Positions 43,686 to 52,718 of a DNA stretch of 64,000 nt are shown here, in pieces (positions within the stretch are counted from its first letter, which is position 1; every line of letters starts with the position of its first letter). This DNA is from Gemmatimonadota bacterium. GTDB taxonomy: Bacteria > Gemmatimonadota > Gemmatimonadetes > Longimicrobiales > Gaopeijiaceae. Below the pieces are notes generated by a model. It saw nothing but the letters and a program-made list of their open reading frames with translations. It searched no databases and was not told where the DNA came from. The DNA is taken from NCBI GenBank assembly GCA_027623325.1, contig JAQBXY010000008.1:1-64000 (forward strand). Reading direction: 5' to 3'. Position numbers and translations under genes: made by a program.

Positions 43686-44933
43686 CTAGCGGAGCTTCCT
43701 GAAGAGTCGATCGGCGACGGTCACGGCGAGGGGCACTCCCAGAACAAGGAAGGCGTGGCCGATGTTGTTCACGAGTTGGACATCCCCGCCCGCCGTGGAC
43801 ATCGAAAACGCGTAACCCGGCAAAAGCATCATCCCGGCTCCGACGACGGCCGGGATGATGCGTCCGATCGAACTGTCGGTGCCCCCACCCAATCGAACGC
43901 CCCAAGCGCTCCCCAAGGCCGGCATGGCAAAGGCAGCTGCCCCGGCTGCAAAATTGAGTCCGCCCGCACACTCGGTCTGGATCTGTTCGGCCTGGATGGA
44001 GATGCACTCACGGGCTAGCGTGAGACCTAGTGCGAGGCCGAGTGCGTTTCCGACCACTGCGCCCACCACGGCCCGGCCCGTGCTGTGACCCGCTGGATCT
44101 TGCTCCCAGTCGAAGGTGAGTCGTTCGCGACCCGGGAATGACGAGATCGAACCGTCCCGGTCTGATCCGACCAGCCCCGGTCGCGCGGTTTCAATCAGAA
44201 TCACCCCGTAGAGCGATCCGGTCCCGTAGCGGGCGCCGGCCGATCCGGGCGGAATGACCTCGATGCGATGAAGGTTCGACAAGCCGATCGAGCCGTAGAG
44301 GAAGTTCGGATCGGCGACCTGCACACCATCGACCAGGACCATCGGGTGCGCACAGGCTCGGGCGTTCACGATGGAGATCGTGGCCGCCGCCCTGAATTCC
44401 AAGCACACGTCCTGGCCCGCGAATTGGTTCGACTGGCGCATGCGGATGCCGGGCACGGTCTGACGAATCAGATCGCCCACGTGGCGGCTCGTGCCCAAGG
44501 CCCGCTCGATTTCCTCGCGGGTTACCTCCCAGATCCCGGCGCCTGTCGTGCGCTGCCGTCGTTCGAGCGTCGATTCTCCTTCGACGACGAGCGCATCCAG
44601 CTCGATCGCTTGCGGCGCTAAGCGCACTTCGAGCGTCAGCTGTACGTCCTCGGCGACGGTGATCGAGTGCTCGAACGTCCCGTAGGCAAGGTGGTCTACG
44701 TAGAGCGTCCAGACGCCGGGGGGCACTCCGCGGATGATGAAGTTGCCTTCGTCGTCGGTTGCCGCGGAGACGTCTGTGCCGAGGACGTGCAAAATCACAT
44801 CGGGAATTCCGGCACGGGTCTCGACGTCGATCACGACGCCGTTCAGGTCCAAGGAGGACTGCGCGGCCGCGTCGTCGACCGCCATCGCCGTGCCGGACAG
44901 GGCCAGGATCGCCAACGCGGTTCGAACGACCAT
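43686..44933 (-). CDS. Barrel-less TonB plug protein with C-terminal membrane domain (paralogue 2)
   Basis: 415 residues from the ATG at 44933, which gives a signal peptide ending near AAAQS; the frame upstream is not protein-like. Order: carboxypeptidase-regulatory-like domain at about 28-110 (LNGVVIDVETRAGIPDVILH, quoted as VVIDVETRAGIP), a TonB plug-like domain to about 270 (VGDLIRQTVPGIRMRQ, PMVLVDGVQVAD, LHRIEVIPPGSAGARYG, YGVILIETAR) with a conserved Cys pair (VCLEF, RACAHP), then FDWEQDPAGHS and three or four hydrophobic helices with a second Cys pair (RECIS, QTECAG) and the ending ADRLFRKLR. There is no beta barrel. It is a clear paralogue of the next gene upstream. Function unknown. 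Confidence 0.8.
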   Translation of the reverse strand: MVVRTALAILALSGTAMAVDDAAAQSSLDLNGVVIDVETRAGIPDVILHVLGTDVSAATDDEGNFIIRGVPPGVWTLYVDHLAYGTFEHSITVAEDVQLTLEVRLAPQAIELDALVVEGESTLERRQRTTGAGIWEVTREEIERALGTSRHVGDLIRQTVPGIRMRQSNQFAGQDVCLEFRAAATISIVNARACAHPMVLVDGVQVADPNFLYGSIGLSNLHRIEVIPPGSAGARYGTGSLYGVILIETARPGLVGSDRDGSISSFPGRERLTFDWEQDPAGHSTGRAVVGAVVGNALGLALGLTLARECISIQAEQIQTECAGGLNFAAGAAAFAMPALGSAWGVRLGGGTDSSIGRIIPAVVGAGMMLLPGYAFSMSTAGGDVQLVNNIGHAFLVLGVPLAVTVADRLFRKLR

Positions 44934-45060
44934 CCCCAACGACCGATTAGGACCCAATTCACAGCCTCCCTGGCGACTCTGGGCATCTCGTCTATACAAT
45001 ACGCTGAAGCCGCTGTGGTGTGTCCGAGCCCCCGTCCCGGAGACTCGGGTGTGGTGCTTC

Positions 45061-46344
45061 CTATCGCATTCCCCGGAACATCCTGTCGGCCAGGGAGGTG
45101 AGCAGAGGAGTCCCGACCACAAGGAATACCTTCCCGATCGTGTTCATCGTCTGCACACCCTCGCCCACCGTCGAAAGCGAGAAGATATAGCCCGGCAGAA
45201 CGCCCATGGCCGCCCCCACCATGGCTGGCACGAGCTTCCCCGTGGAGAGCTGAGTCCTCCCGCCAAAATGTGCTCCCATCGCGCTTCCGAGGGCGGGCAG
45301 GGCGATCGCCGCGGCACTGACTCCGGCGACACCGGCGTTCCCGCACGAAAACGCGATGTCGAGCGTCCGATCCTCGATGAATACGCATTGCCTCCCGACC
45401 GACACCCCCGCGGTCAAGCCGATGGCGTTTCCGATGACGGCCCCCACGAAGGTCCGCGCGAAGGGATGCCCTGCGGGGTCCTGATCCCAGTCGAATGAGC
45501 TACGGGCCCGAGAGACGAAGGGCTGACCCGCTCCTGGGACGGGGTTTCCGACTCCCACATCCACCGGCGCCGGTCGAGCCGCCATGAAGCGGGTCTCGAT
45601 CAGAACCACGCCATTCGGCGCCGAACCAAACCGAGCGCCAGCCTCTGCGGAGGGAATCACCTGAATCCGTCTAATGTCGGCGAGTGCGCTCAGGTCGTAG
45701 ATCGAGGTGGGGTCCTGCGCCTGGATCCCATCGAGGAAGATGCGGGGATGCAGGCAGCTGAAATCCTCTTCGTCGCCGCCGACGACGAGCGAAGTGCCCG
45801 ACCGCGCTGAGGAGCCCCGAAATTCGAGGCAAAGCCCGAATCCAACGAAGCCGGCAGCTTCTCGCGACCGGAGGCCCGGCGCGGCGCGCTGAATCAGCTC
45901 TCCCAGACTACGCACTGAGCCGATCAGTCGTGCGATCTCCTCCGCTTCGACGACCTGGCCCAGGGTGCGAGCAGGATCCGAACTCGGTGGGGGCATGGGT
46001 GCGGCTTCGGGCTCCGCGGTCAAATTGATCTCGACCTCTGCGAAACCGCCCGGCTCGATCTCCATGGCGTACGTCCGCGCCCCGTATCCTTCGAATTCGA
46101 CTTCGAGCGTCCACGTCCCTGCGGGCACGTCCCTCAGCACGAAGCGGCCGCTCGCGTCGGTCGATACTTGAGTGTCCGATCCCTGGACGCTGACCGTCAC
46201 TCCAGCAAGGGTGGCGCCGCTTTCAAAATCTCGAACGACACCGGAGACTCGTTCGGCCTGGAATTGCCGCGCGGAAGCGCTCCCCGGTACGGCGAGAAGG
46301 AGGATGACTGTGGCGATTCGCCTGAAGGCCAGCGCGCGATTCAA
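45061..46344 (-). CDS. Barrel-less TonB plug protein with C-terminal membrane domain (paralogue 1)
   Basis: 427 residues. Signal peptide to about residue 26 (SASARQ). The architecture is the same as paralogue 2: regulatory-like domain (SGVVRDFESGATLAGVTV), plug-like domain (LGELIQRAAPGLRSRE, PRIFLDGIQAQDP, IRRIQVIPSAEAGARFG, GVVLIETRF), a Cys pair (LCLEF, FSCLHP), the linker FDWDQDPAGHP, then helices with GAVIGNAIGLTAGV, a second Cys pair (RQCVF, FSCGN), PALGSAMGAHFGG and an ADRMFRGMR end. An acidic, Gly-rich insertion (VVGGDEEDF) separates the first Cys pair. The gap to paralogue 2 is 127 bases. Known TonB receptors place the plug inside a barrel, so this must work differently. Confidence 0.8.
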   Translation of the reverse strand: MNRALAFRRIATVILLLAVPGSASARQFQAERVSGVVRDFESGATLAGVTVSVQGSDTQVSTDASGRFVLRDVPAGTWTLEVEFEGYGARTYAMEIEPGGFAEVEINLTAEPEAAPMPPPSSDPARTLGQVVEAEEIARLIGSVRSLGELIQRAAPGLRSREAAGFVGFGLCLEFRGSSARSGTSLVVGGDEEDFSCLHPRIFLDGIQAQDPTSIYDLSALADIRRIQVIPSAEAGARFGSAPNGVVLIETRFMAARPAPVDVGVGNPVPGAGQPFVSRARSSFDWDQDPAGHPFARTFVGAVIGNAIGLTAGVSVGRQCVFIEDRTLDIAFSCGNAGVAGVSAAAIALPALGSAMGAHFGGRTQLSTGKLVPAMVGAAMGVLPGYIFSLSTVGEGVQTMNTIGKVFLVVGTPLLTSLADRMFRGMR

Positions 46345-46490
46345 GACTTCATCCGCGTCCGCCCAGCGGGGCGGGAAGTGACCGGGGCGTGGATCAATAC
46401 CTGCGGCGGGCCGCGGGCAGGGGAACTATAGACTATACGACCCCGTGCGAAGCATTTGCGTTGGCGCGTCCGGGGACGTAGGCCCGCGCC

Positions 46491-47183
46491 TTACCGAATA
46501 ACCCGCGTGGGGACCGAACGGCTCACTCGTGTACCGTCGCCCACCTGGCCACTCTGGTTCAGGCCCCAGCAATAGAGGCCGCCGTCGATCGCCGTCGCGC
46601 ATGTCAGAGCGCCGCCAGCATGGATGTTCGAGAAGGTCATTTCGCTCGTAACGGCCACCGCCTGCGCGCGATTCTGCGTCGTCCCATCGCCGAGCTGACC
46701 CTGCAGGTTTTGCCCCCAGCAATAGGCCCGCCCGCCGGCGACCAAGGCGCAGGTGTGCACCGCCCCTGCGGCCAGGTGCGTCGGAGGACCGGGCAACCCT
46801 TCGACTTCCACGGGTTGAGACCGATCGTCGGCCGATCCGTCGCCTAACTGACCGAACGAATTGCCGCCCCAGCACAGGACCTGTTCCTGGCTAATGCCAC
46901 ACGTATGCGCGCTGCCGGCCACGAGCGTCTCGACAGCGCCGCGGACCAGTGTCGGGACGAGCCGATCCAAGCGACTCCCGTCTCCGAGCTGGCCTTGGCT
47001 GTTCAGTCCCCAGCAGAAGGCGTTCCCGCTAGCAGTGAGCCCGCACGTGTGGTTCCAGCCGGCGGTCAGCCGACGAAACGCGAGGCCTCCGCCGACGGTG
47101 CGTGGGACGCACGACTGGGTCAGCAACACGCAGAGGAGCGCGATTCCTGCGAGTCTCCGGGTCCCGACCCGCTGTGCACTCAT
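46491..47183 (-). CDS. RCC1-repeat lipoprotein
   Basis: 230 residues. The lipobox is LTQSC. Four to five RCC1-type repeats of about 50 residues follow, each with a variant of HTCGL...YCWG-x-N-x2-GQLGDG (for example AFCWGLNSQGQLGDG and AYCWGQNLQGQLGDG). In these secreted forms each repeat has two Cys residues that probably form a disulfide. A full seven-bladed propeller normally needs more repeats, so this one is short and may dimerise or be incomplete. The stop of the upstream TPR gene is two bases before its start. Confidence 0.88.
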   Translation of the reverse strand: MSAQRVGTRRLAGIALLCVLLTQSCVPRTVGGGLAFRRLTAGWNHTCGLTASGNAFCWGLNSQGQLGDGSRLDRLVPTLVRGAVETLVAGSAHTCGISQEQVLCWGGNSFGQLGDGSADDRSQPVEVEGLPGPPTHLAAGAVHTCALVAGGRAYCWGQNLQGQLGDGTTQNRAQAVAVTSEMTFSNIHAGGALTCATAIDGGLYCWGLNQSGQVGDGTRVSRSVPTRVIR

Positions 47184-47185
47184 GC

Positions 47186-48349
47186 TCAGCGGAACATCAA
47201 CCGGATCAAGTTGACATCGACCTGGCCGCCCCGGGCAGACATCGTCGGCCCCCCGATCCGCGGCCCTGCGTTTCCTTCCTGGTCGGAGATCGTGGCGGTC
47301 TCAGCGCGCCGCCTGCGCGCGCTCAGGAGAGCGTCGATGGCTCCCACTACGGTTACTGCCGCCCCGACGGCTACGCCTTGCCAGAAGTAGGGTCTCTCCG
47401 TCAGCTCGGCTACGATGAGGTCCGATGGGCAGCTCGCGCCGATCGCCACGTCCTGTAGGCATAGAGTGGTGATCTTCTTGAAGAACAGCCCCGCGGCGAG
47501 AGCTCCGCTCGCCGCAGCCAACGTCAGGGTCCCTCTCGCCGGCCGTCCGATGTAGAAGTGCCCCATGCCCGGTACGATCCCGAGGACCGCCGCGCCGCTG
47601 GGACTCGGCGTTGCCACCGAGGCCGCTCCTTCGAGCAATCCGATCCGCTCGGAGACCATGGCCACGATCGGGTCGATCGAACTCGGGGCAAGTGTCAAGT
47701 ATGCCCGATAGTCGTCGAGACTCGCCCGAATGCGGCCCAGATACTCGTACACGAGTGCGCGGTTGTAGAGTGGGGCACCCCAGTCCGGAGCGGTTTCGAT
47801 CGCGATCGTGAACGCGGCCGCTGCTTCTTCGAAGGCGCTCGAATCCGCCAGGGTAAGCCCCGACACGAATGCATCGCGCGCCTCGGTGGGGATTCGGGTC
47901 CGGACCAGTTCGAACAACGCGTCGAGGCGGCTTTGGACGTCGAAAATCCCGATGGACTCGACTTCCAGATCGAGTGCTCGGCAGAACTCGTCCATGGCGG
48001 GCTCGACCTCGCCCAGGTCTTCGAGCACGCGGGCGCTGCGATAGGCCAGGTCGGCGGAGGTCGGGTCCGACTCCACGGCTCGCCCGAGGAGCACCTGTAC
48101 CCGCTCGAGATCGCCGAGGATCATGGCCTGGTTGGCTTCGGACGCAAGCTGGCCCGCCTGGGCCCTCGCGTCGGGGCCGGGCTCGACGGGCCCGATGGGT
48201 GCCGGACACTCGTAGGGCCGCGACCCAGGGTACTCTCGTTGGAGCGGAAGCTCCTGCCCCGCGAGAGGCGATACGGTCCACGCGAGGGCTGAGAGCAACA
48301 CCCTGCGAAGAAGGCCGGAGCGTCTGTGTTGCACGATCCGAGGGGGCAT
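47186..48349 (-). CDS. TPR protein with C-terminal membrane segments
   Basis: 387 residues from the ATG at 48349 (MPPRIVQHRRSG), followed by a signal sequence ending near LAGQE. TPR units lie at about 50-230, for example AMILGDLERVQVLLGRAVESDP, given in parts as GDLERVQVLLGRAV, and YNRALVYEYLGRIRASLDDY. After a linker comes VPGMGHFYIGRPARGTLTLA, a motif seen in small membrane domains such as DUF5683-type proteins, and then two or three helices with FFKKITTLCLQD and YFWQGVAVGAAV. The C-terminal tail is Arg-rich. It is the first gene of a four-gene run with the RCC1 and plug proteins. Confidence 0.82.
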   Translation of the reverse strand: MPPRIVQHRRSGLLRRVLLSALAWTVSPLAGQELPLQREYPGSRPYECPAPIGPVEPGPDARAQAGQLASEANQAMILGDLERVQVLLGRAVESDPTSADLAYRSARVLEDLGEVEPAMDEFCRALDLEVESIGIFDVQSRLDALFELVRTRIPTEARDAFVSGLTLADSSAFEEAAAAFTIAIETAPDWGAPLYNRALVYEYLGRIRASLDDYRAYLTLAPSSIDPIVAMVSERIGLLEGAASVATPSPSGAAVLGIVPGMGHFYIGRPARGTLTLAAASGALAAGLFFKKITTLCLQDVAIGASCPSDLIVAELTERPYFWQGVAVGAAVTVVGAIDALLSARRRRAETATISDQEGNAGPRIGGPTMSARGGQVDVNLIRLMFR

Positions 48350-48669
48350 TGTTTCTACAGTTAACAAACCGGTCCGCGCATCGTGAAGATGCGAGACCGG
48401 GCAAGGCAAAAGCTGTCTTATGAAAGCTTCAGGGCCACGAGTTGGGCTGTCAAGCAAAGTCTTGGGTCGCTGAAGTGCCAAAAAGCCCAACAAGATAGCG
48501 CCTAACGGCCTGCCACGCTGCCGCGCGGCGGGCTCCGGCCGGTTTCTGGGGAACGATGGTCGGCCGGAAGCGTAGACTGGCTCAGCGGGGCCCGACGCCA
48601 GAGGATGGACGGGACGGGTTCCACGACGATATTGGTCGGCACCCGTGGACCTCCCAGGGATCGAGAGAC
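48350..48669. promoter_or_regulatory. Divergent control region between the TPR gene and lspA
   Basis: No gene was supported in these 320 bases. An inverted repeat TTGGGCT / AGCCCAA lies at 48442-48448 and 48484-48490. On the minus strand a perfect TTGACA occurs inside it, but no matching -10 at 16-18 bases was found. A plus-strand frame from 48556 joins lspA but its residues are not like the family, so it was not used. Confidence 0.35.
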
Positions 48670-49215
48670 GTGCGCCTCAAACACCTGATTTTCGGCCTGA
48701 CCTTGCCGGCCGTTCTGGCGCTCGACGTCATCACCAAGCGGTGGGCGCTCGAGGCGCTGGCCGTGCGGAGCAGCGAGATGCTGGGCGGCCTGGTGCCGCT
48801 CACGCTCGCCTTCAACAAGGGCGCAGCGTTCGGAATGCGGATCGGCGACGACTCTCGGTGGTTCTTCGTTCCGGTGACGATCGTCGCTCTGATCCTGCTA
48901 AGCGTTCTCTACAAGCAGGCCGAGGGCCGCGACTTCCTTCGCATCGGGTCCATCTCCCTGGTCGTCTCAGGCGCCCTCGGCAACCTGTACGACCGGGTCC
49001 GCTGGGACCGCGGCGTCGTCGACTTTCTCGGGCCGATCGACCTCGGGTTGTGGGATTTTCCCATCTTCAACGTGGCCGATATGGCGATCACGTGCGGGGC
49101 GATTCTGCTCGCGATCTCATTTTGGCTCGAGGAAAGGCAGGAACAGGCGCTAGAAGCCGCCGCCGAGGCGTCGCCAGACCCGTCGGTTGAGTCTGCGGTC
49201 AGCCCTTCGCCCTGA
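48670..49215 (+). CDS. lspA: Lipoprotein signal peptidase
   Basis: 181 residues from a GTG at 48670, which begins RLKHLIFGLTLPAVLALDVITK (quoted as LDVITKRWAL), the standard start of LspA. Four membrane helices are present. The catalytic aspartates are in GNLYDRVRW-x-RGVVDFL and FPIFNVADMAI, and FNKGAAFGM is the conserved substrate-site motif. It removes the signal peptide from prolipoproteins, several of which are encoded in this window. The C-terminus has an acidic extension of about 25 residues. Confidence 0.96.
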   Translation: MRLKHLIFGLTLPAVLALDVITKRWALEALAVRSSEMLGGLVPLTLAFNKGAAFGMRIGDDSRWFFVPVTIVALILLSVLYKQAEGRDFLRIGSISLVVSGALGNLYDRVRWDRGVVDFLGPIDLGLWDFPIFNVADMAITCGAILLAISFWLEERQEQALEAAAEASPDPSVESAVSPSP

Positions 49216-49236
49216 CCGTTTGCCCGGGGGCCCCGA

Positions 49237-50463
49237 CTACTTGAGTCCGATAAACAGCAGGTAGTCGATTCGTCGACCGGTCATTTGAGTCACGCGCAGG
49301 TGGCCGGGCCCTACGGCGACCTCGTCCCCTACGACGGGAATCCGGTTCAGTCGCCCGAACACGAATCCGCCCAGAGTGTCGAAGCCTTCCTCTTCATCCT
49401 CGGTCGGGATGAAGCCGAGCTTCTGCGAGGCCTCGCGCAGTGACGTCCCGCCCCAGACCCGGACCCCGGCGGGGAGCGTCTCGAACGAGACGGGTTCGTC
49501 ACCCTCATGTTCGTCCTGGATCTCGCCGATGATCTCCTCGATGAGATCCTCGAGGGTGACCAAGCCAGCGGTTCCGCCGAATTCGTCGATGACGATCGCC
49601 ATCTTGGTGAGCTGAGAGCGCATCTCCGGAATCAGATCTTCGATCCGCTTGGAAGAGGGCGCGAAAGGCACGGGTCGGAGCACTGCGGCCAAATCGTCAA
49701 TGCCGTCACGGTGCGCTCGCCAGATATCGCGTCCGAGCACCACCCCGGTGATGGTATCCAGATTGTCGCGATAGACCGGGAGTCGAAGATGGCCGGTATC
49801 GAGCATGATGGTTTGGGCCTCGGCGATCGACGCGGTCGACGGAATGCCCACCATGTCCGTGCGGGGAGTCATGACCTCGCCCACCGTGATCTCGTCCAGC
49901 CGAATGACCGCGCTCATCACGGAGAACTCTGAGTCGTCGAGCGTTCCCTCGCGGCGCCCGATTTCGGCCAAGACCTCGAGTTCTGCACGACTCACCGTCG
50001 GCGGAGCCTCGGACGGCGTGATCAGCCCCGAAACCCAACTCAACGGAATAAGCAGGGGCTTCATTGCGGTAATCATCGCGCTCAAGACGTAGGCGGCCGG
50101 CTTGGCAAGATGCTTCCAGTAGGTCGCCCCGATCGTCTTGGGGACGATTTCCGAGAAGAGAAGCACCGTCAAGGTCATGGCCGCCGAGAACGCGGCTACC
50201 CAGGGATCCCCGAAGACCTTCGCAGCGGCCGCTCCACCGAGGGTCGCCCCCATCGTATTCGCGATCGTGTTCAATGTCAGGATCGCCGCGATCGGATCCT
50301 CGACGTTCTTCTGGGCGTGTTCGAGCCACGCCCCCGCCCACTCCCCTCGATTCTTGAGGAGGGCGATGTGGGAGTGGGTGACGGAGAGGAAGACCGCTTC
50401 GAGAATCGAGCACAGAAACGACGTCGCGAGTGTGATCGCGAGAATGAACAGCAGAGTGGTCAT
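49237..50463 (-). CDS. CorC/HlyC-type membrane protein with CBS domains
   Basis: 408 residues. A DUF21 (CNNM) membrane domain of three to four helices occupies about 1-170 (FLCSILEAVFLSVTHSHIALL in parts: SILEAVFLSV; LLFSEIVPKTIGA). A CBS pair follows at about 190-320 (VMTPRTDMVGIP, LPVYRDNLDTITGVVLGRD, VIDEFGGTAGLVTLEDLIEEI in part), then a CorC_HlyC transporter-associated domain at the C-terminus. The family is involved in magnesium or cobalt export or regulation. It is convergent with lspA. Confidence 0.93.
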   Translation of the reverse strand: MTTLLFILAITLATSFLCSILEAVFLSVTHSHIALLKNRGEWAGAWLEHAQKNVEDPIAAILTLNTIANTMGATLGGAAAAKVFGDPWVAAFSAAMTLTVLLFSEIVPKTIGATYWKHLAKPAAYVLSAMITAMKPLLIPLSWVSGLITPSEAPPTVSRAELEVLAEIGRREGTLDDSEFSVMSAVIRLDEITVGEVMTPRTDMVGIPSTASIAEAQTIMLDTGHLRLPVYRDNLDTITGVVLGRDIWRAHRDGIDDLAAVLRPVPFAPSSKRIEDLIPEMRSQLTKMAIVIDEFGGTAGLVTLEDLIEEIIGEIQDEHEGDEPVSFETLPAGVRVWGGTSLREASQKLGFIPTEDEEEGFDTLGGFVFGRLNRIPVVGDEVAVGPGHLRVTQMTGRRIDYLLFIGLK

Positions 50464-50533
50464 GGTCCGCTAACGGACAAGTCCTCCTACCGGGGGATCA
50501 ACGGGTACAGAGCCGGAATCCGATCCTTCGACG

Positions 50534-52558
50534 TCAGGAAATCGGACGGCCCTTGGGCATCACCTTGACGGACCAGAGACCCGAGTTGAAGTCGCTGAAG
50601 AAAAGGTTGCCCTTGTACGGCTGCGGGCCCCACGCCATGGGCGCGTTGGCCGCATACCCGTTGGGATCGAAAGCCTTGTATACCGCCACTTCACGTCCCT
50701 GCGTCGCGAGGTTGCCCATGAGCTCCCCCGACACGTCGACGGTTCGAACGCCGCCCTCGTAATACGCGACATAGAGCATGTCGTCCTCGACCCAGAGGTT
50801 GTGCGTCCCGAATTCCGCGGCCTGATAGCGGGCCACATCAACGGGGTGCTCGGGGTCGGTGAAGTCGATGATGTGAATGTAGCCGCGAGTGACGGACGGA
50901 GTACCGCCTTGTTCCGGAATACTGCCGAGTCCGGCGCCGCCCCACGCCTCACCCTCGCGGTTCATGATCTCGTCGCCGAGGAAGAGGTAGAACTTGCCCG
51001 TATCTTCCTGATAGTACGGGAACGCGGCGTGCGTAGCGCCGACGGGGTAGGGGACGTTCGTCACATAGACCGGATTGTCGATCGAGCCACCCCAGCGACC
51101 ATTTCCGACGTCGACTACGACCACGCCGTTGGCCCACTCGGAGGAATATGCGACGCCATCATGCACCCAAACGTCGTGGATTCGGCTGTCCGGGTGGTTG
51201 TACTCGCTCACGTAACGGGGATTGGCCAAGTCCGTCACGTCGATGATCACGTATTTGTCGCCACCCGCGAGCGCGAAGAGGTAGTCGTCGGTGGCGAACA
51301 TGTTGTGCACGCCGCCCGTAACTCCGTTCGTATCGAACGTCGAGGCGATCACCGGATGTGCCGGGTCTGCGAGATCGAGGATCACCGCGCCGTTACGCCG
51401 ATTGGACGCCCCCTCTCTCGAAATGGCGGCGTACCGTGCGTTCGGCGCGACCTTTACGTCATTGACCGTACGCGCATCGACGTGAATCGAATCGGTCTTC
51501 ACGATCGCCGCCGGGTTCGTGACGTCCCAGAAGTACGCCCACCCGTTGGCGCCCCACGTACCGGTGACCGCGTAGTCGCGGCCGTCGTTGCCTTCGTAGA
51601 TCCAGAGATCGGACGTGTGCACGTCGCTCACCGAACCCTGACCCTGCACCTGAACTTCCTGGACCGCTTCCCGTGGGGCGACGTCCACCGTCGTGCGCGC
51701 CAGTAAATCTCCCGCCGTCGCGATCACCGTGTACAGCCCAGGTACTTCGCCGACGAACTTGCCACCGTCGATGAGCCCGGCCGCGCCAGGGGCGTTGATC
51801 GAGTCGTCTGGTTGGAAGGCCACGGTCCAGGCGATCGGAGCGTCGGCCACGACACCACGCGACCCCGTCAGAACGGCCTGGAAGGTGAGGACGTCACCCT
51901 GACGGGCCTGGTCGGCCCCGCCGGTGATCTCGAGTGAAGACGCGGGAAGGGCGGGTACGTCGATCGTCGCCGAGCCGCGGACACCATCGAAAGAAGCTGA
52001 GATCGTGACCGATCCAGGAGAGCGAGCCGTGACGTTACCCCGTGCGTTGACGGTAGCCACCGAGGCGTTCGAAGAGGACCAGGAGAAGCTGGGCGAGGCA
52101 TGCTGGTTGCCGTTCCCGAAGTACGCTTCGGCCCCGTAGCGCACGGACGTTCCGGCGTACAGTCTGTGGCTACTCAGCGCATCGAGCTCGATCCTCGCGA
52201 CGGCCGGCCAAGTGACCGTGATCGGTACGGTCAACGTGGCGGGTTGCTGAGTGGCGTCGGCCGGGAGGACCACCGACGCGATCAGGGTGGCGGTTCCGCC
52301 GACGTCCGAGCTGACCCGACCGCCGTCGTAGTTCACACCACGACCGAATACGCGCACTTCGGCATCCACTGTGGCACCTGATGCGTCGACGGCCCGGATC
52401 ACGAGCGCAGCGCTCGACCCGGCCTCGAAGGAAACCTCAGTGGGCTCGGCTACGAGGCGCGCGACCCTCAGTCCCGCTTGGAGCGAGGCGTCCTGGGCAG
52501 CAGCAGGCGGGGCGATGGCCACTACGGCGGCGAGTGCCCACAAGAAGTCGCGTCTCAT
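50534..52558 (-). CDS. Secreted Ig-like/LVIVD-repeat protein (paralogue 1)
   Basis: 674 residues from the ATG at 52558, which gives MRRDFLWAL and a signal peptide ending at AAAQD. The N-terminal 300 residues are bacterial Ig-like modules, including a BIG2-type unit (SWSSSNASVATVNARGNVTA and GSVTISASFDG). The C-terminal half has LVIVD-type propeller repeats: GAVILDLADPAHPVIAS, KYVIIDVTDLANPRYVS, GVVVVDVGNGRWGG, YIHIIDFTDPEHPVDVARY and GVRTVDVSGEL. HDVWVHDG and HNLWVEDD occur at regular places. It is exported; function unknown. A close paralogue lies at 53953-55986 on the same strand, separated by an inverted propeller lipoprotein gene. Confidence 0.85.
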   Translation of the reverse strand: MRRDFLWALAAVVAIAPPAAAQDASLQAGLRVARLVAEPTEVSFEAGSSAALVIRAVDASGATVDAEVRVFGRGVNYDGGRVSSDVGGTATLIASVVLPADATQQPATLTVPITVTWPAVARIELDALSSHRLYAGTSVRYGAEAYFGNGNQHASPSFSWSSSNASVATVNARGNVTARSPGSVTISASFDGVRGSATIDVPALPASSLEITGGADQARQGDVLTFQAVLTGSRGVVADAPIAWTVAFQPDDSINAPGAAGLIDGGKFVGEVPGLYTVIATAGDLLARTTVDVAPREAVQEVQVQGQGSVSDVHTSDLWIYEGNDGRDYAVTGTWGANGWAYFWDVTNPAAIVKTDSIHVDARTVNDVKVAPNARYAAISREGASNRRNGAVILDLADPAHPVIASTFDTNGVTGGVHNMFATDDYLFALAGGDKYVIIDVTDLANPRYVSEYNHPDSRIHDVWVHDGVAYSSEWANGVVVVDVGNGRWGGSIDNPVYVTNVPYPVGATHAAFPYYQEDTGKFYLFLGDEIMNREGEAWGGAGLGSIPEQGGTPSVTRGYIHIIDFTDPEHPVDVARYQAAEFGTHNLWVEDDMLYVAYYEGGVRTVDVSGELMGNLATQGREVAVYKAFDPNGYAANAPMAWGPQPYKGNLFFSDFNSGLWSVKVMPKGRPIS

Positions 52559-52718
52559 CGTCCTGGTTCTCCCTTGATAAGGTCCCATCGGTTCGGCCTA
52601 TTATTACTTCACGAGCGTGAGAACCTCTCGCGCCCGTGAACCGAAGACCCCAACATTCGTGCCGAAGTGCCGCAGCAGCAACCGACCCGCCGGAACTCCT
52701 CAGATCAGGCAACGACAC

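Noticed and set aside
48442-48490. Inverted repeat TTGGGCT / AGCCCAA as a terminator
   Set aside because: The loop is 35 bases, the stem only seven, and no T-tract follows; kept only as part of the divergent control region.
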